Assembly: GCA_028280415.1 (NCBI GenBank)
Contig: JANQLV010000016.1
Coordinates: 62,001-126,000 of the forward strand
Length of the DNA: 64,000 nt
Reading direction: 5' to 3'
Source of the DNA: Saprospiraceae bacterium
GTDB taxonomy: Bacteria; Bacteroidota; Bacteroidia; Chitinophagales; Saprospiraceae
Shown: positions 52,313-61,858 of the stretch, in pieces
How the letters are laid out: the number at the start of each line of letters is the position of its first letter
How positions within the stretch are numbered: position 1 is the stretch's first letter
Program-made: the position numbers and the translations under genes
The notes under the pieces: generated by a model
The model's database searches: none
Told to the model about the DNA's origin: nothing
What the model saw: the letters and a program-made list of their open reading frames with translations, nothing else

Positions 52313-54235
52313 TTATTGAATGATCAGTTTTTTATTGATAAATTCTCTTCCATTATCAATGATCAGATTATAAAGTCCGGGAGATAAATGTGACAGATTC
52401 AGATCAAAGGAATTATTCTCCAAAGCAGACATTCCATATACCTTTTGTTGAAGCATGTCATAAATACCCAATGTGCCATGCTCTAATTTGAAATCCGTTC
52501 CGATCTCTATCCTAAAAAATCCTCTTCCCGGATTGGGATACACCTCCAGACTTCCTGTTTTTTGTAAATCCGAAACTTCATCACTCCTGAATAAACCGCC
52601 CCCACTCGAGGTACATAATTCCTCATAAAAAATGAAATCTTCTGTTATTTCGATTAAATGATCATTTTCACTAAACTCAAAGTTGGTATAAGTTATGTCA
52701 ATAAGTTCTGTCGAATAATCTTCCTGTGTGCTATGTGCATGTGGAACGGTACAAGCTGTTAGCTGTGCCGGATTATTAGAATGCTTATCTGTCATAAGAA
52801 GATGCAAAATATCTGTCGGAGCAGAGTTTGCAATATTATTATGCAAGACCAAACCCAAATGATCGTTTCGATAGGATTGGACCAGTGTATTATTGATCAA
52901 TGGTTGATTATGTTCATCCTTCTCAAAAGGTCCATCCAGTTTATTGATCGCAACCAGATTGCCCGATGCATCTTCGATATCGATCAAAAACTGAAAATAA
53001 TTTCGCTGAGTACCGCCACTGCCTCCAGGTAATCCAAGTCCTTCCCCCGGGCCTGTAGATAAAGGATTATTCCCCATGCCATGAATGACAAAGCGCCCCA
53101 GGCCTCTCAAATATTCCACTCCAAAAGTCGCTGTAAGGTCAAGATCGTTATCTGTTAGGGCGATACTTTGATACCAATCGGGGGTTCCCTGAACAAAATC
53201 GCTTATTCGAATCCCGTAAACGAAGGGTTGATCTTCCGGGTTATGTGCTGCAATCAGGGCAGATTGAGTTTCCGGGTTATATTTAACAGCACTGGGACGA
53301 ATATCATGAGCTTCAAAAGGAAAAGGAAAATTGCGCCCGTATTTCATTAAGGTTTGGCTTTCAAGGTTATTATTCAAAATGCTCATCGCAGGAATATCCG
53401 TCCCTATTAAATTGTAATCATAGGTTTCAACCGCCAAAATTTTACCCGAATCTCTCATTACTTCGATATCATTAAATGACAACTCATAGCCTTGATAATG
53501 ATATTGCTTCGCATCAAGGATTGCACCATTAGAGGCATTGACTTTTAATAATCCGGACTCTGGTCCGGAGAGTGCAATAACATATTCTGTGCCGTTCAGT
53601 ACCTCTATATCAATCGCGGTAGTATTCAAGGGCATTGGTACACCACAAGCTCCTTGATCCTGGGACCATAGTTTTTTAAACCAGATCATAGAATTATTAC
53701 AAAGGTCATATTTAAAATAAAAAGGCCAGCTTTCTACAACGTATAAAGATGAACTTTGACAGAAGAAGGGGGCCGAAAAATATCCGCAGCCAATAAGATT
53801 TAGATTTTCATCAATTTTAAGGGAATGTACAAATTCTAAATTAACAGGATCGGGAAATCCCATTTCAAAGGGTTCAGCAATATTTATAATAAACTGATCG
53901 ATATTATTGTGCAGGATTTCACAATTGTTTCCAGGAACTTTTTTTACTAAACTAATTACAATTGCTCGATCTTTTAAGAATTGCCCTCCGTCATGCGAAG
54001 GAATTGAATCAATAATTGCGGTATGGGCAGTGATATAATCTATCTTCGGATCTTGCGAAGGGTCACCACTGCAATTGCTCTGATTACAGGTTTTAGGATA
54101 AGTAACAATAGTATTAACTGTATTGAGGTAAGGAAAATTATTTGCATAATTAATATATTTTTCTTCCTGACCAAAAACGTTAAGATTACTGACCAATAAT
54201 AATAAAAATAATAATGGGGTTTTGTACTTAAGCAT
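52313..54235 (-). CDS. T9SS type A surface/secreted protein of unknown function
   Basis: The 640-residue protein has a signal peptide (MLKYKTPLLFLLLLVSNLNVFGQ). The long middle part (about 60-540) holds repeated strand units ('YVIALSGPESGLLKVNASNG', 'LDLTATFGVEYLRGLGRFVIH' and others, shown in part), reminiscent of a beta-propeller or similar; the family was not recognised. The last 85 residues are a T9SS type A sorting domain (LEVYPNPGRGFFRIEIG ... NKKLIIQ). It is exported to the surface. Confidence 0.8.
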   Translation of the reverse strand: MLKYKTPLLFLLLLVSNLNVFGQEEKYINYANNFPYLNTVNTIVTYPKTCNQSNCSGDPSQDPKIDYITAHTAIIDSIPSHDGGQFLKDRAIVISLVKKVPGNNCEILHNNIDQFIINIAEPFEMGFPDPVNLEFVHSLKIDENLNLIGCGYFSAPFFCQSSSLYVVESWPFYFKYDLCNNSMIWFKKLWSQDQGACGVPMPLNTTAIDIEVLNGTEYVIALSGPESGLLKVNASNGAILDAKQYHYQGYELSFNDIEVMRDSGKILAVETYDYNLIGTDIPAMSILNNNLESQTLMKYGRNFPFPFEAHDIRPSAVKYNPETQSALIAAHNPEDQPFVYGIRISDFVQGTPDWYQSIALTDNDLDLTATFGVEYLRGLGRFVIHGMGNNPLSTGPGEGLGLPGGSGGTQRNYFQFLIDIEDASGNLVAINKLDGPFEKDEHNQPLINNTLVQSYRNDHLGLVLHNNIANSAPTDILHLLMTDKHSNNPAQLTACTVPHAHSTQEDYSTELIDITYTNFEFSENDHLIEITEDFIFYEELCTSSGGGLFRSDEVSDLQKTGSLEVYPNPGRGFFRIEIGTDFKLEHGTLGIYDMLQQKVYGMSALENNSFDLNLSHLSPGLYNLIIDNGREFINKKLIIQ

Positions 54236-54476
54236 AGCTGAAGGGTTTTATTGTTAAAAAATAAAAAAGTCCTTCTAAAATTAGAGGAACTTACCATCTG
54301 CTATGACAACATTTTGTCTAAATAAGTAATCAAATCGTTTTTTATCATAAGCTTTCACCGTCAAGTCAGGCCAAGAGATGAACTTTTGGTACTTGCTACC
54401 TGAATTGTATCAATTAGGCATAGGACGGCAGGCATTTTTCCGGATGAGAAAAAAGATTTTGAAAAATGTAAAAAAC

Positions 54477-54502
54477 AAAAAGCCCTCTGATGAAGGCTTT
54501 TT
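54477..54502 (-). terminator. Terminator for the aspartic protease gene
   Basis: The stem AAAAAGCC (54477-54484) with GGCTTTTT (54495-54502) lies 33 bp beyond the minus-strand stop codon. It is near-symmetric, and a T-run follows the stem on either strand. Confidence 0.8.
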
Positions 54503-54534
54503 GTTTTAATCAATAAAATTTAAGATTAAAAACT

Positions 54535-55473
54535 CTAGTTCTCCTTCCAAAAATTCAATTTAAACCTTCTAAAATCAAAACTGATTAAATTATCTTTCAG
54601 GAAGGGATAACCAAGAATTCCGTCAAGGCGAATTGTATTATTTTCATTAAACTCGGAAAGGTCGACTCTTACCATTTCTATATCGGTGAAATGCTGTTTT
54701 TGAATTTTTAATTCCTGTAGAATTATCGCCTGAGCCAGATACTTTTCGGGAGAAACACTACCCAGTTTTTTTTCATTTTCCGACGCGTGAGTAAATTCCT
54801 TAATTCTTTTGGCACAAGTCTGATCAATAACATTTACTTCAGCACCTGTATCTACTCCAAAGAAAAAAGACTTCTTGCCTATTTTCACTTTGATCACCGG
54901 AAGTTGAGCATCCATATAAAATTTTACAGAAGCAATCCGCTCCCGGTCATTTTGGCTTTTCTCATATTTTCTGGGAAGAATTTCAATATGTTTTTTATCA
55001 TAATCAATCAAAACTTCCGTGTTATTACAAGCATTAACCCCTATAATTCCATTTATTTTTTGATTTTTTAATCGTTCAATACTCGACATATCTATTTCAA
55101 TCCCTTCCATATTTTTCTTCTTCAATTGCCCCATCTGAAAATCCTTGACAAGTACAGATTTCATATTCATACTTCCGTTGATTCCTATGATAGTCCCATC
55201 ATCGGAGTTCTCGGGTATATTCTTTTTATTGATTAAAATGGCAGGTGCCCCGGTATCAAAAATATATGCGCCTTCCTCGCTATTCACTCTAGAATCTACC
55301 ATAATTAAGCCTCCGGTTAAGCGAAAGGGAATTAAAGCATTTACCTTGTTTTCGGGATTGGTAGTGCGAAACGATTTATCTTTCGTCAATAAGTGATTAA
55401 CAGAATAATACTGTTGGCCCATTATATAAGATGTACTACCAAGGTACAGCAATATCATTACGATGGCTTTCAT
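54535..55473 (-). CDS. Secreted aspartic protease with two retropepsin-like lobes
   Basis: The 312-residue protein has a signal peptide (MKAIVMILLYLGSTSYIMGQ). Two DTG motifs occur at D73 (YIFDTGAPAILI) and D208 (FGVDTGAEVNVI). Each is followed by a hydrophobic-hydrophobic-Gly segment, NGIIGVNACN and DGILGYPFLK, as in aspartic proteases of clan AA. A two-lobe single chain is the pepsin layout, in a bacterial periplasmic protein. Catalysis by paired Asp residues is inferred. It sits between two large T9SS proteins on the same strand. Confidence 0.85.
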   Translation of the reverse strand: MKAIVMILLYLGSTSYIMGQQYYSVNHLLTKDKSFRTTNPENKVNALIPFRLTGGLIMVDSRVNSEEGAYIFDTGAPAILINKKNIPENSDDGTIIGINGSMNMKSVLVKDFQMGQLKKKNMEGIEIDMSSIERLKNQKINGIIGVNACNNTEVLIDYDKKHIEILPRKYEKSQNDRERIASVKFYMDAQLPVIKVKIGKKSFFFGVDTGAEVNVIDQTCAKRIKEFTHASENEKKLGSVSPEKYLAQAIILQELKIQKQHFTDIEMVRVDLSEFNENNTIRLDGILGYPFLKDNLISFDFRRFKLNFWKEN

Positions 55474-55842
55474 CTGTATTAAATTTTAGATTTGAAAAAC
55501 AAGACTATATAAAGTCAGAATCAAGACAGGAGGTGTTTGATTCTTAATGCAAAAGCATTAGTTTTTCCGCTCTTGTGGTAAAGTAAAATTCAATCCGATG
55601 CTCTGCATCTTATTGAAAATTAAAAACTTAAAGTTTTTTTCATGGATGGGTTTGATTACCGGGATTTATCAACTTATCATTTTAGGTAATCTTCATGTAA
55701 CGTTCAATTTAAGCTTATTATGTGAAGAACACAATAGTGAATAGCATATTCTACTCAAAAAACAGCTCATTCCGAATAAAAATCAAAATAAACCTATTTA
55801 TTCAATATATTATTTTGATGTTTTTAAAAATATTCAAATGCC
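55474..55842. other. 369-bp gene-free interval
   Basis: It lies between the 3' end of the large T9SS type B gene and the start of the aspartic protease gene (both minus strand). It is AT-rich. A 48-codon plus-strand frame (55598-55744) is not convincing. No hairpin terminator was seen near 55842. Confidence 0.6.
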
Positions 55843-58800
55843 TTAACGTATTAATGTGACATCTCCGGACTCCAATATTTCTCCGATTGGTGTTTTAATC
55901 AAAATTTTATAGAATAATACATCTGAAGGATGCGGCTCATTTTTATATTGGCCATCCCAGGGCGAAGGTTTATTATGTACCAAAACGCCCCAGCGGTTGA
56001 AAATTTCAAATTTTAAAACCTCCACTGTTCCCATAGATACGATTCCAAATTGATCACTGATCCCGTCTCCATTCGGTGAAAATGCATTGGGAATTTCATA
56101 GTCGCCACATTCCAATAATGTGATAAAAGCATCCGTTGGACAGTTATTTTCATTAAAAACCATCAAACCATAAATTCCTGCTGAATCAGCTAAAATTTCT
56201 CCCCCACTCTCCCCTGTCGTCCAAAGCAAGCTATCATAAGTCTCAACATTGGAAATGGAAAGCTGTATTGTTTCATTATCCTCACAAAACATTTCTGACT
56301 CAGCAATAATCTCGGGAGGGTTCGGAAAATTCAAATCATCCAAAGTGACCGATTCCGTGATCATACATCCAAGGGCATCCTCTACTAAAATCGAATACAT
56401 CCCGGACTCTATTTCCGTAAAAAAGTTTTCATCCTGAAAATTGAGCCCATTATCCAAACTATACTGAAACGGTGCAGTGCCTTCATTCATAAATATGCTA
56501 ATAGAACCGTTGATGATTTCAATAAAATCATTTCCAACCACACCGCATCTCATCTCTTCTACCATGATACTATCAATACTGATTGTACTTTCTTCAATGA
56601 ATACTTCCGAGATAGATTCGCAGCCATTTGAATCCATTATTGTTACCCCATGACTTCCGGCGATCAGGTTTACAGCAATCGCTCCGGTCTCTGCATTATC
56701 CCAGAGATAGGTATAAGGAGCTGTTCCATTCAGCACATTTACTTCAGCGCTTCCAGGTGTGCCATCGCAATCAACATTTGTCTGATTAGTGATTTCCGTC
56801 TCCAGTTCGGTTACGACAATAGTTCGTTCCGCTATGCTTCTGCAAACCGGAGTCAGCGCAATATCATCCAGAGCAAAATCATTTCCGGCATCCAGCGTAT
56901 TTTGATTAACAATACAAATTTCGGCGCTAGTTGAGTTTCCGGAGTTCCATATCTCAAAAAACTCTTGCCATTCACAAGCTACCAATGGCGCCTGAAACGG
57001 ATTTCCCAATAAAGAGCCATTGATAGAAAACTGTAGTATGGCCGGATTTTCGGTAATCGCTGAAATTATCCAGGTAGAAAATTGATAATCAGTATTCGGT
57101 GCTACGGTTACGGTTTGGCACCAAACATTAGCATTAGCAACATCAGCACCATTTATAACCATCATATTTCCCAAACCAGAAGTATGATCTCCACAGGAAT
57201 TGAAATTGATATGCGCTAAATTGGGATCAGTCGTTACCAGATACTCCCCCGCTTCAGAGAGCGGTCCCCAGGGGCCTCCGTCACCTACAGAATAGTCGCT
57301 GCTAAAAACCACATCCCCATCTTCAAAATCTCCATTCGTAATCAGATTTGCTCCCAGCTCAGAAGCTGTCAGCGTATAGGTGGTAGTTGAGACAGGATTG
57401 ACGTCTATACTTTCGGAGCTCGCCCCTGTACTCCATACCAAGGATACTCCGGGTGGAGGATTAACAGCATTTAAGCTTACCAAATTCCCCAGACATATCG
57501 TATCTGAATCACTGGCAATTTGTACGTCTAAAACCTCAGTGGTCAAGATTATTTCTACTGAGGCAACAGAAACACAGCCATTTATATCTGTTACCGTTAC
57601 AGAGTGCAAGCCTTCATCGAGATTCTCCGCTATAGCAGTTGTTTCGCCATTATCCCACAGATAGGTAAATGGTGCCGTACCCATACTCGTTTGTACCTCC
57701 GCTGTACCAACTGTACTAATTTCACAGGGTATTACCAGGGATATGGCACTGGCATTAAACTGTTGAGCATCTTCAATTAAAACCGAAGTTTCTGCGGTAC
57801 ATGCCAGACCATCTGTGACTGTGACCGTATAATTTCCACTACAAAGTCCTGAAATAGCAGCGCTCGTCATTCCATTACTCCACAAATAGGAAACGGGATT
57901 ATTGGAGATACTCCCCGATACTATTGCGGTAGCACTCCCATTACAAATTCCGGAACAACTCGCATTCATTTGTTGCGTAATATTTACAGTTGGAGCAGAA
58001 ACATAGACTGTTACCGAATCCGTAATACTTTCTATGGTGTGAAACGCTATATCGTCCAGAGCAAAATCATTTCCAGCTGGCAAGCTATTTTGATTGACAA
58101 TACAAATCTCTGCTACGGTACTTAAGCCAGAGTTCCAGGTGGCATTAAAATCGTTCCAGGTACAGGTTCCAAAAGGAGCAGCAAAAGGCACACTCAATAA
58201 ATTACCATTAATCGAAAACTGCAAAACAGCTGGATTCTCAAAAGTCAAAGAGCTTACCCAGGCCGAGAAAAGATAGTCAGTATTGGGAAGCACCGGGATC
58301 GTTTGGCACCAAATATTGATATTTTCTTCATCGGCCCCGTTAATAATCATCATATTTCCAGTCCCTGTTGTGTGATCCGGACAATTAGCAAAATTAGAAT
58401 GGGAAGTATTAGGTGTACTGTTTATATCATAAGCTCCTTCAAAAGACAATACACCCCATTGTCCCGGAGGCATACTGTCCGGCCCGTAAAAATATTCTGT
58501 TTCAAAACCGGTATTTCCCAATTCAAAATCACCATTATCAATTAGATTATCTCCTTCCAAAAATGCGGTTACCTCATAAGTTGTCGTTTGAACTGGTGTA
58601 GCATTTGGATTTTGCGTATTCTGAGGAAATGCAGGATCGTTGTCAGCCGTCCAGATATAATTGTCAAAATTCTCTCCACTTTCGACTAATAATTGTACGG
58701 TCTCCCCCAGACAGATAGTATCCATACTGGCACTTGCATTTAAAGATAAATCCTGTTCTTCAATGCACAATTGAAATGTTCCCCAATTGGGGTTAGCAGT

Positions 58801-59280
58801 ACTGGACCAATCATTTATTCTTATAAAATAAACCGTATTAGGATCGAGGCCGGCTAAGTCCAAATCCAGAAGTGATGCTCCATCATCTGCAGAAGCACAG
58901 GCTAAAAGCGCCAATTCATCAAATCCACAATCACCGCGATAGATCATGATCTGCGGATTTGACAAAGGATTGGATCCGATACCATCCGTTATCCCTGTCA
59001 GGTCGATGGTATAGTTCAGCGTAGTATCATTGGTGGTAAAAGCAAACCAGACATCGTTTCCGACAAAAGTTATATCATTATTTCCACAGGCCCCAGGCAT
59101 TGGGATATTATCATTGCCAATATCGGATTCGGTAGCATTTTGATTGGTATAAAAAACAGAATCCGGACAAAATGGTACTACCCCTAAATCTATCAAACCA
59201 CTACAGTCATCATTTACCGGCTGTGCAAGAATTACACTTATGAAAAGACAGTTAAACAGAAGCGCAAGAGAGGATTTCAT
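55843..59280 (-). CDS. Large T9SS type B surface protein with duplicated modules and SprB-like repeats
   Basis: The 1145-residue protein has a signal peptide (MKSSLALLFNCLFISVILAQ). An N-terminal domain (about 20-155) resembles the pre-peptidase C-like 'DDC..I..G' type. Two copies of a roughly 230-residue module follow (about 160-420 and 585-835), each with a 'TICLG' strand unit, NGDFE, a 'GNMM.INGAD' loop, WCQT and ICIVNQN...GNDFALDDIA. SprB-like repeats (SYLWSNGMTSAAISGLCSGNY) lie between and after them. The end is the gliding motility-type CHU_C sorting domain (IPNAFSPNGDGISDQFGI ... FNRWGVLVH). It should be displayed outside; the NGDFE module could bind carbohydrate. Confidence 0.88.
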   Translation of the reverse strand: MKSSLALLFNCLFISVILAQPVNDDCSGLIDLGVVPFCPDSVFYTNQNATESDIGNDNIPMPGACGNNDITFVGNDVWFAFTTNDTTLNYTIDLTGITDGIGSNPLSNPQIMIYRGDCGFDELALLACASADDGASLLDLDLAGLDPNTVYFIRINDWSSTANPNWGTFQLCIEEQDLSLNASASMDTICLGETVQLLVESGENFDNYIWTADNDPAFPQNTQNPNATPVQTTTYEVTAFLEGDNLIDNGDFELGNTGFETEYFYGPDSMPPGQWGVLSFEGAYDINSTPNTSHSNFANCPDHTTGTGNMMIINGADEENINIWCQTIPVLPNTDYLFSAWVSSLTFENPAVLQFSINGNLLSVPFAAPFGTCTWNDFNATWNSGLSTVAEICIVNQNSLPAGNDFALDDIAFHTIESITDSVTVYVSAPTVNITQQMNASCSGICNGSATAIVSGSISNNPVSYLWSNGMTSAAISGLCSGNYTVTVTDGLACTAETSVLIEDAQQFNASAISLVIPCEISTVGTAEVQTSMGTAPFTYLWDNGETTAIAENLDEGLHSVTVTDINGCVSVASVEIILTTEVLDVQIASDSDTICLGNLVSLNAVNPPPGVSLVWSTGASSESIDVNPVSTTTYTLTASELGANLITNGDFEDGDVVFSSDYSVGDGGPWGPLSEAGEYLVTTDPNLAHINFNSCGDHTSGLGNMMVINGADVANANVWCQTVTVAPNTDYQFSTWIISAITENPAILQFSINGSLLGNPFQAPLVACEWQEFFEIWNSGNSTSAEICIVNQNTLDAGNDFALDDIALTPVCRSIAERTIVVTELETEITNQTNVDCDGTPGSAEVNVLNGTAPYTYLWDNAETGAIAVNLIAGSHGVTIMDSNGCESISEVFIEESTISIDSIMVEEMRCGVVGNDFIEIINGSISIFMNEGTAPFQYSLDNGLNFQDENFFTEIESGMYSILVEDALGCMITESVTLDDLNFPNPPEIIAESEMFCEDNETIQLSISNVETYDSLLWTTGESGGEILADSAGIYGLMVFNENNCPTDAFITLLECGDYEIPNAFSPNGDGISDQFGIVSMGTVEVLKFEIFNRWGVLVHNKPSPWDGQYKNEPHPSDVLFYKILIKTPIGEILESGDVTLIR

Positions 59281-59296
59281 TGGTTATTCGTTTTTA

Positions 59297-59327
59297 CAAA
59301 CATAATGTAATTGTTTTCGACTCCGAA
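59297..59327 (-). promoter_or_regulatory. Candidate Bacteroidota promoter of the T9SS type B gene
   Basis: On the minus strand TATGTTTG (59304-59297) is a perfect TAnnTTTG match, 16 bp before the start codon. TTCG lies 19 bp upstream as a one-mismatch -33 box (59327-59324). Confidence 0.5.
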
Positions 59328-59433
59328 CCTCGAAACCTGAAATAATATATCAAAGTAAGACTTTAGACAGAATATTACTGAATGAAGCTGTTAAAAAATA
59401 AACAGATGATATAATTTTAAACCACTTCAATAC

Positions 59434-59470
59434 AAAAAAAGAGCTACCCGCAAAAAACGGATAGCTCCTT
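59434..59470 (-). terminator. Terminator of the sigma/barrel operon
   Basis: Arms 59441-59450 and 59461-59470 pair fully only on the minus strand (one G-U pair), with a run of U after the stem at 59440-59434. The 10-nt segment between them is the loop plus closing bases. The asymmetry supports minus-strand use, ending the gene whose stop is at 59496. Confidence 0.85.
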
Positions 59471-59495
59471 GGAATTATACTGCAATTAATATTTT

Positions 59496-60833
59496 CTATC
59501 GTAAAAAATAATTTAAACTCAATTCAAAAGTTTTATTGGTATTCAGTTGTCGAACATGCCAGTTTTCATCAATGGTATAATCTACTAAGCCATGATTATA
59601 TTTAAGTTCGAGTCCGACATTTGATGAAGGATAAAAACCAAAGCCCAGTACTGTCGCTACATCTGTTTTTCTAAGACTATTATACAAAGCATCATCAAGA
59701 CGAGCCGATTCTTCTTCATTCAGATTTTCAGAAAAATAACCATCCGTTTTTGCTTCCAACAAATAGGATAACTTCAAACCCATAAGGATGCCAAAATTAT
59801 CTGACATTCTATAGTCCAGTCCCAGGGGTAAATCCAGATAATGTAAACTCTGGAAAGGTAAATCCTGATTATTTTCTAAAGAAGCTACTGTACTGTAATC
59901 ATTGAGATTCGCTTCAATAGGTTCAAAAAACTCAGGAGTCAATGGTTCCGCAACACCTATGGTCTTTGCCTGAAAGCCTTTTATTACACTGTAGCCAAGG
60001 CCGGTTCGAAACGAAAATTTCGGATCTAGCCTATAGCTTAAATAAAGCCCGGAAGTAAGGCCATGCATACCTTTAAAGTTTCGGGTTTGCGTTCCCAAAT
60101 AGAAACCAAAATTCATTTTGGGAGTTGTATTTAATGGATTGATTTCAAGTTTTGGAATCTGTTCTTCCAAGCTTAATAAGGAGATGTCCTTTTCATCCAG
60201 TCGATTAACTGCCAACATCACTGAACGTTCTGCAGGATAATCTTTTATACCTTGGAATTGTAAAGCTTGTACGGAAGCAGGCTCATTTGCCCCCAATCCA
60301 ATCTTTGAATCGTCCATTAAATCCGCAATTATGTTTTTACTATCGCTTTCGGGAAAATCATTCGATATTATTACTGAGGAGGAATTGGAGTAAAGTTCTA
60401 ATTCATTGATGTTTTGTTTTGAGTTGTTATTATAAGATTGAGTTATTGTTTTTTTCGAAAACTGATTCTGGATACTTTTTTCAATACTTGCAGCTTCCAG
60501 ATTAGTAGCAATCATTTGCTCAGATTCTGTAGTGCTTCTCAACTGCTCTTTATGAGCGGGTCGAGTGGCCAGAGGTTCAGCAGGTTCAAGCTGCTGAAAA
60601 GGTTTTTGTTCTTTTGGTTTCTCAACATTTCTTTGCAGGACGAACATAGTACCTATACCGGAAACAAAACCGATCAGCAAAACCAATAGCAGCAAGCCAT
60701 ATCGTCCGGGTTTCGGATTTGCAACAGGTGTAGCCACCGGCATTTCCTTATCCAGCATTTTAGCCATTTCTGACCAGGCCTGATCGACAAAGCCAGAATC
60801 GTTCAAATCATTATGTCTTTCTTTACCCAGCAT
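59496..60833 (-). CDS. Membrane-anchored protein with C-terminal outer-membrane barrel-like domain (sigma-linked)
   Basis: The 445-residue protein has a 45-residue cytoplasmic-type N terminus (DQAWSEMAKMLDKEMP). One TM helix (about 45-66, YGLLLLVLLIGFVSGIGTM) follows. A low-complexity, Gln/Ser/Asn-rich linker (about 70-240) joins a strand-rich C-terminal domain (about 245-445) with FGFYLGTQTRNFKG, FSFRTGLGYSVIKGF and LELKYNHGLVDYT, resembling a PorT-type barrel. It overlaps the upstream ECF sigma gene by 11 bp, so it is likely its anti-sigma or sensor. An inner-membrane anchor joined to a barrel-like domain is unusual. Confidence 0.7.
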   Translation of the reverse strand: MLGKERHNDLNDSGFVDQAWSEMAKMLDKEMPVATPVANPKPGRYGLLLLVLLIGFVSGIGTMFVLQRNVEKPKEQKPFQQLEPAEPLATRPAHKEQLRSTTESEQMIATNLEAASIEKSIQNQFSKKTITQSYNNNSKQNINELELYSNSSSVIISNDFPESDSKNIIADLMDDSKIGLGANEPASVQALQFQGIKDYPAERSVMLAVNRLDEKDISLLSLEEQIPKLEINPLNTTPKMNFGFYLGTQTRNFKGMHGLTSGLYLSYRLDPKFSFRTGLGYSVIKGFQAKTIGVAEPLTPEFFEPIEANLNDYSTVASLENNQDLPFQSLHYLDLPLGLDYRMSDNFGILMGLKLSYLLEAKTDGYFSENLNEEESARLDDALYNSLRKTDVATVLGFGFYPSSNVGLELKYNHGLVDYTIDENWHVRQLNTNKTFELSLNYFLR

Positions 60834-61386
60834 GCAGTCTGTAATTTGAATTTTGTTCGATCAATCTCTTCAACTTTTCTCTCGCAGCAGCTAAATGCCA
60901 TTTAGAAGTACCCACAGAAATACTAAGCTGCTTAGCAATTTCTGGATGTGTAAAGCCTTCGATGGCATAAAGTCGGAATACTTCTTTGGTAGCTGGAGGA
61001 AGGGTATCTACCATTTTTAGCAGATCTTCTTCATACATATTATCTAATGCATTGGCATAAATGCCTTTATCGTGTTCTTCAAATACCAGGAATTGCAGGT
61101 ATCTGGAGTGCTTTTTAAAATATTCTGAAAGGCTGTGGTAAACGAGTTTACGTATCCAGCCTTCCAGAGAACCTTTGAAGGAAAACGTACTTAACTTTTT
61201 AAATACGCGTAAAAATCCATTGTTGACAATTTCCATTGCTATGTCCCGGTCATCCGTATACCGCATACACATCGCCATCATCTTCCCAAAATACGCTCGG
61301 TATAACAACTCCTGACAGTGCCGGTCGTTTTTGAGGCATCCCTCAACGATTTCCGATTCGGAGTATTTTTTCCGGGTTTTGAACAT
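60823..61386 (-). CDS. ECF sigma factor
   Basis: The 187-residue protein has sigma-2 (LLYRAYFGKMMAMCMRYTDDRDIAMEIVNNGFLRVFKKL, in part AMEIVNNGFLRVFKKL) and sigma-4 (LPPATKEVFRLYAIEGFTHPEIAKQLSISVGTSKWHL, in part THPEIAKQLSISVGTSKWHL). The 'YMRYTxDxxxAxExVNxGFxxVF' layout is a common Bacteroidota ECF group. Its stop codon overlaps the start of the barrel-linked gene, so the two are translationally coupled. Targets are unknown. Confidence 0.92.
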   Translation of the reverse strand: MFKTRKKYSESEIVEGCLKNDRHCQELLYRAYFGKMMAMCMRYTDDRDIAMEIVNNGFLRVFKKLSTFSFKGSLEGWIRKLVYHSLSEYFKKHSRYLQFLVFEEHDKGIYANALDNMYEEDLLKMVDTLPPATKEVFRLYAIEGFTHPEIAKQLSISVGTSKWHLAAAREKLKRLIEQNSNYRLHAG

Positions 61387-61858
61387 ACTGTGGCTTCGAT
61401 ACTTTTAGAACCAGGTTATGAAGGTTCTTTTGATAAAACTAAATTGAAAAATGTCAAAGTTCTCTTATATCTCTACGAATTTAGTTAATCAAAAGCAATT
61501 CCTCAACAGTAATAACAAGTTTTCATAGCCTGGTGACAAAAGTAATATCCAAAACATCAGACATTCTATATACATAGACAGGGCTCTTTTCGAAAAGGGT
61601 TGGGTAGTTTTTGATTTTTTTTGAAAAAACTTTCAACACATTTATAAAACACTGATTGTCAACATCTTAAAATGTATACTTTTATTCATTTTTTGAAAAA
61701 AAAAGTGGAATAATAGATCAGGAGACTATCAAAAAGGCCCAAAATGCTTTCTGATGCTTCAATTAGCCAAGATTCAGATTAGCTCCTTTCCTTCGATTTG
61801 TATACTAGTTGCTATTTTCAAGCCTGCAAATAAACGCGGAGACAGACTAAATCAATTC
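61387..61858. other. 472-bp gene-free interval
   Basis: It lies between two minus-strand sigma loci. It is AT-rich with long A and T runs around 61610-61700. No credible reading frame and no clear hairpin were seen. It must hold the promoter of the ECF gene ending at 60823, but no good TAnnTTTG match was found. Confidence 0.6.

Noticed and set aside
55622-55638. Palindrome AAAAACTTAAAGTTTTT
   Set aside because: Perfect on paper but AT-only in most positions with a one-base centre; it cannot form a stable hairpin and is likely chance in AT-rich DNA.
55598-55744. 48-codon plus-strand reading frame
   Set aside because: No ribosome-binding signal, no recognised motif, AT-rich leader-like region between two minus-strand genes; not enough support to call a gene.
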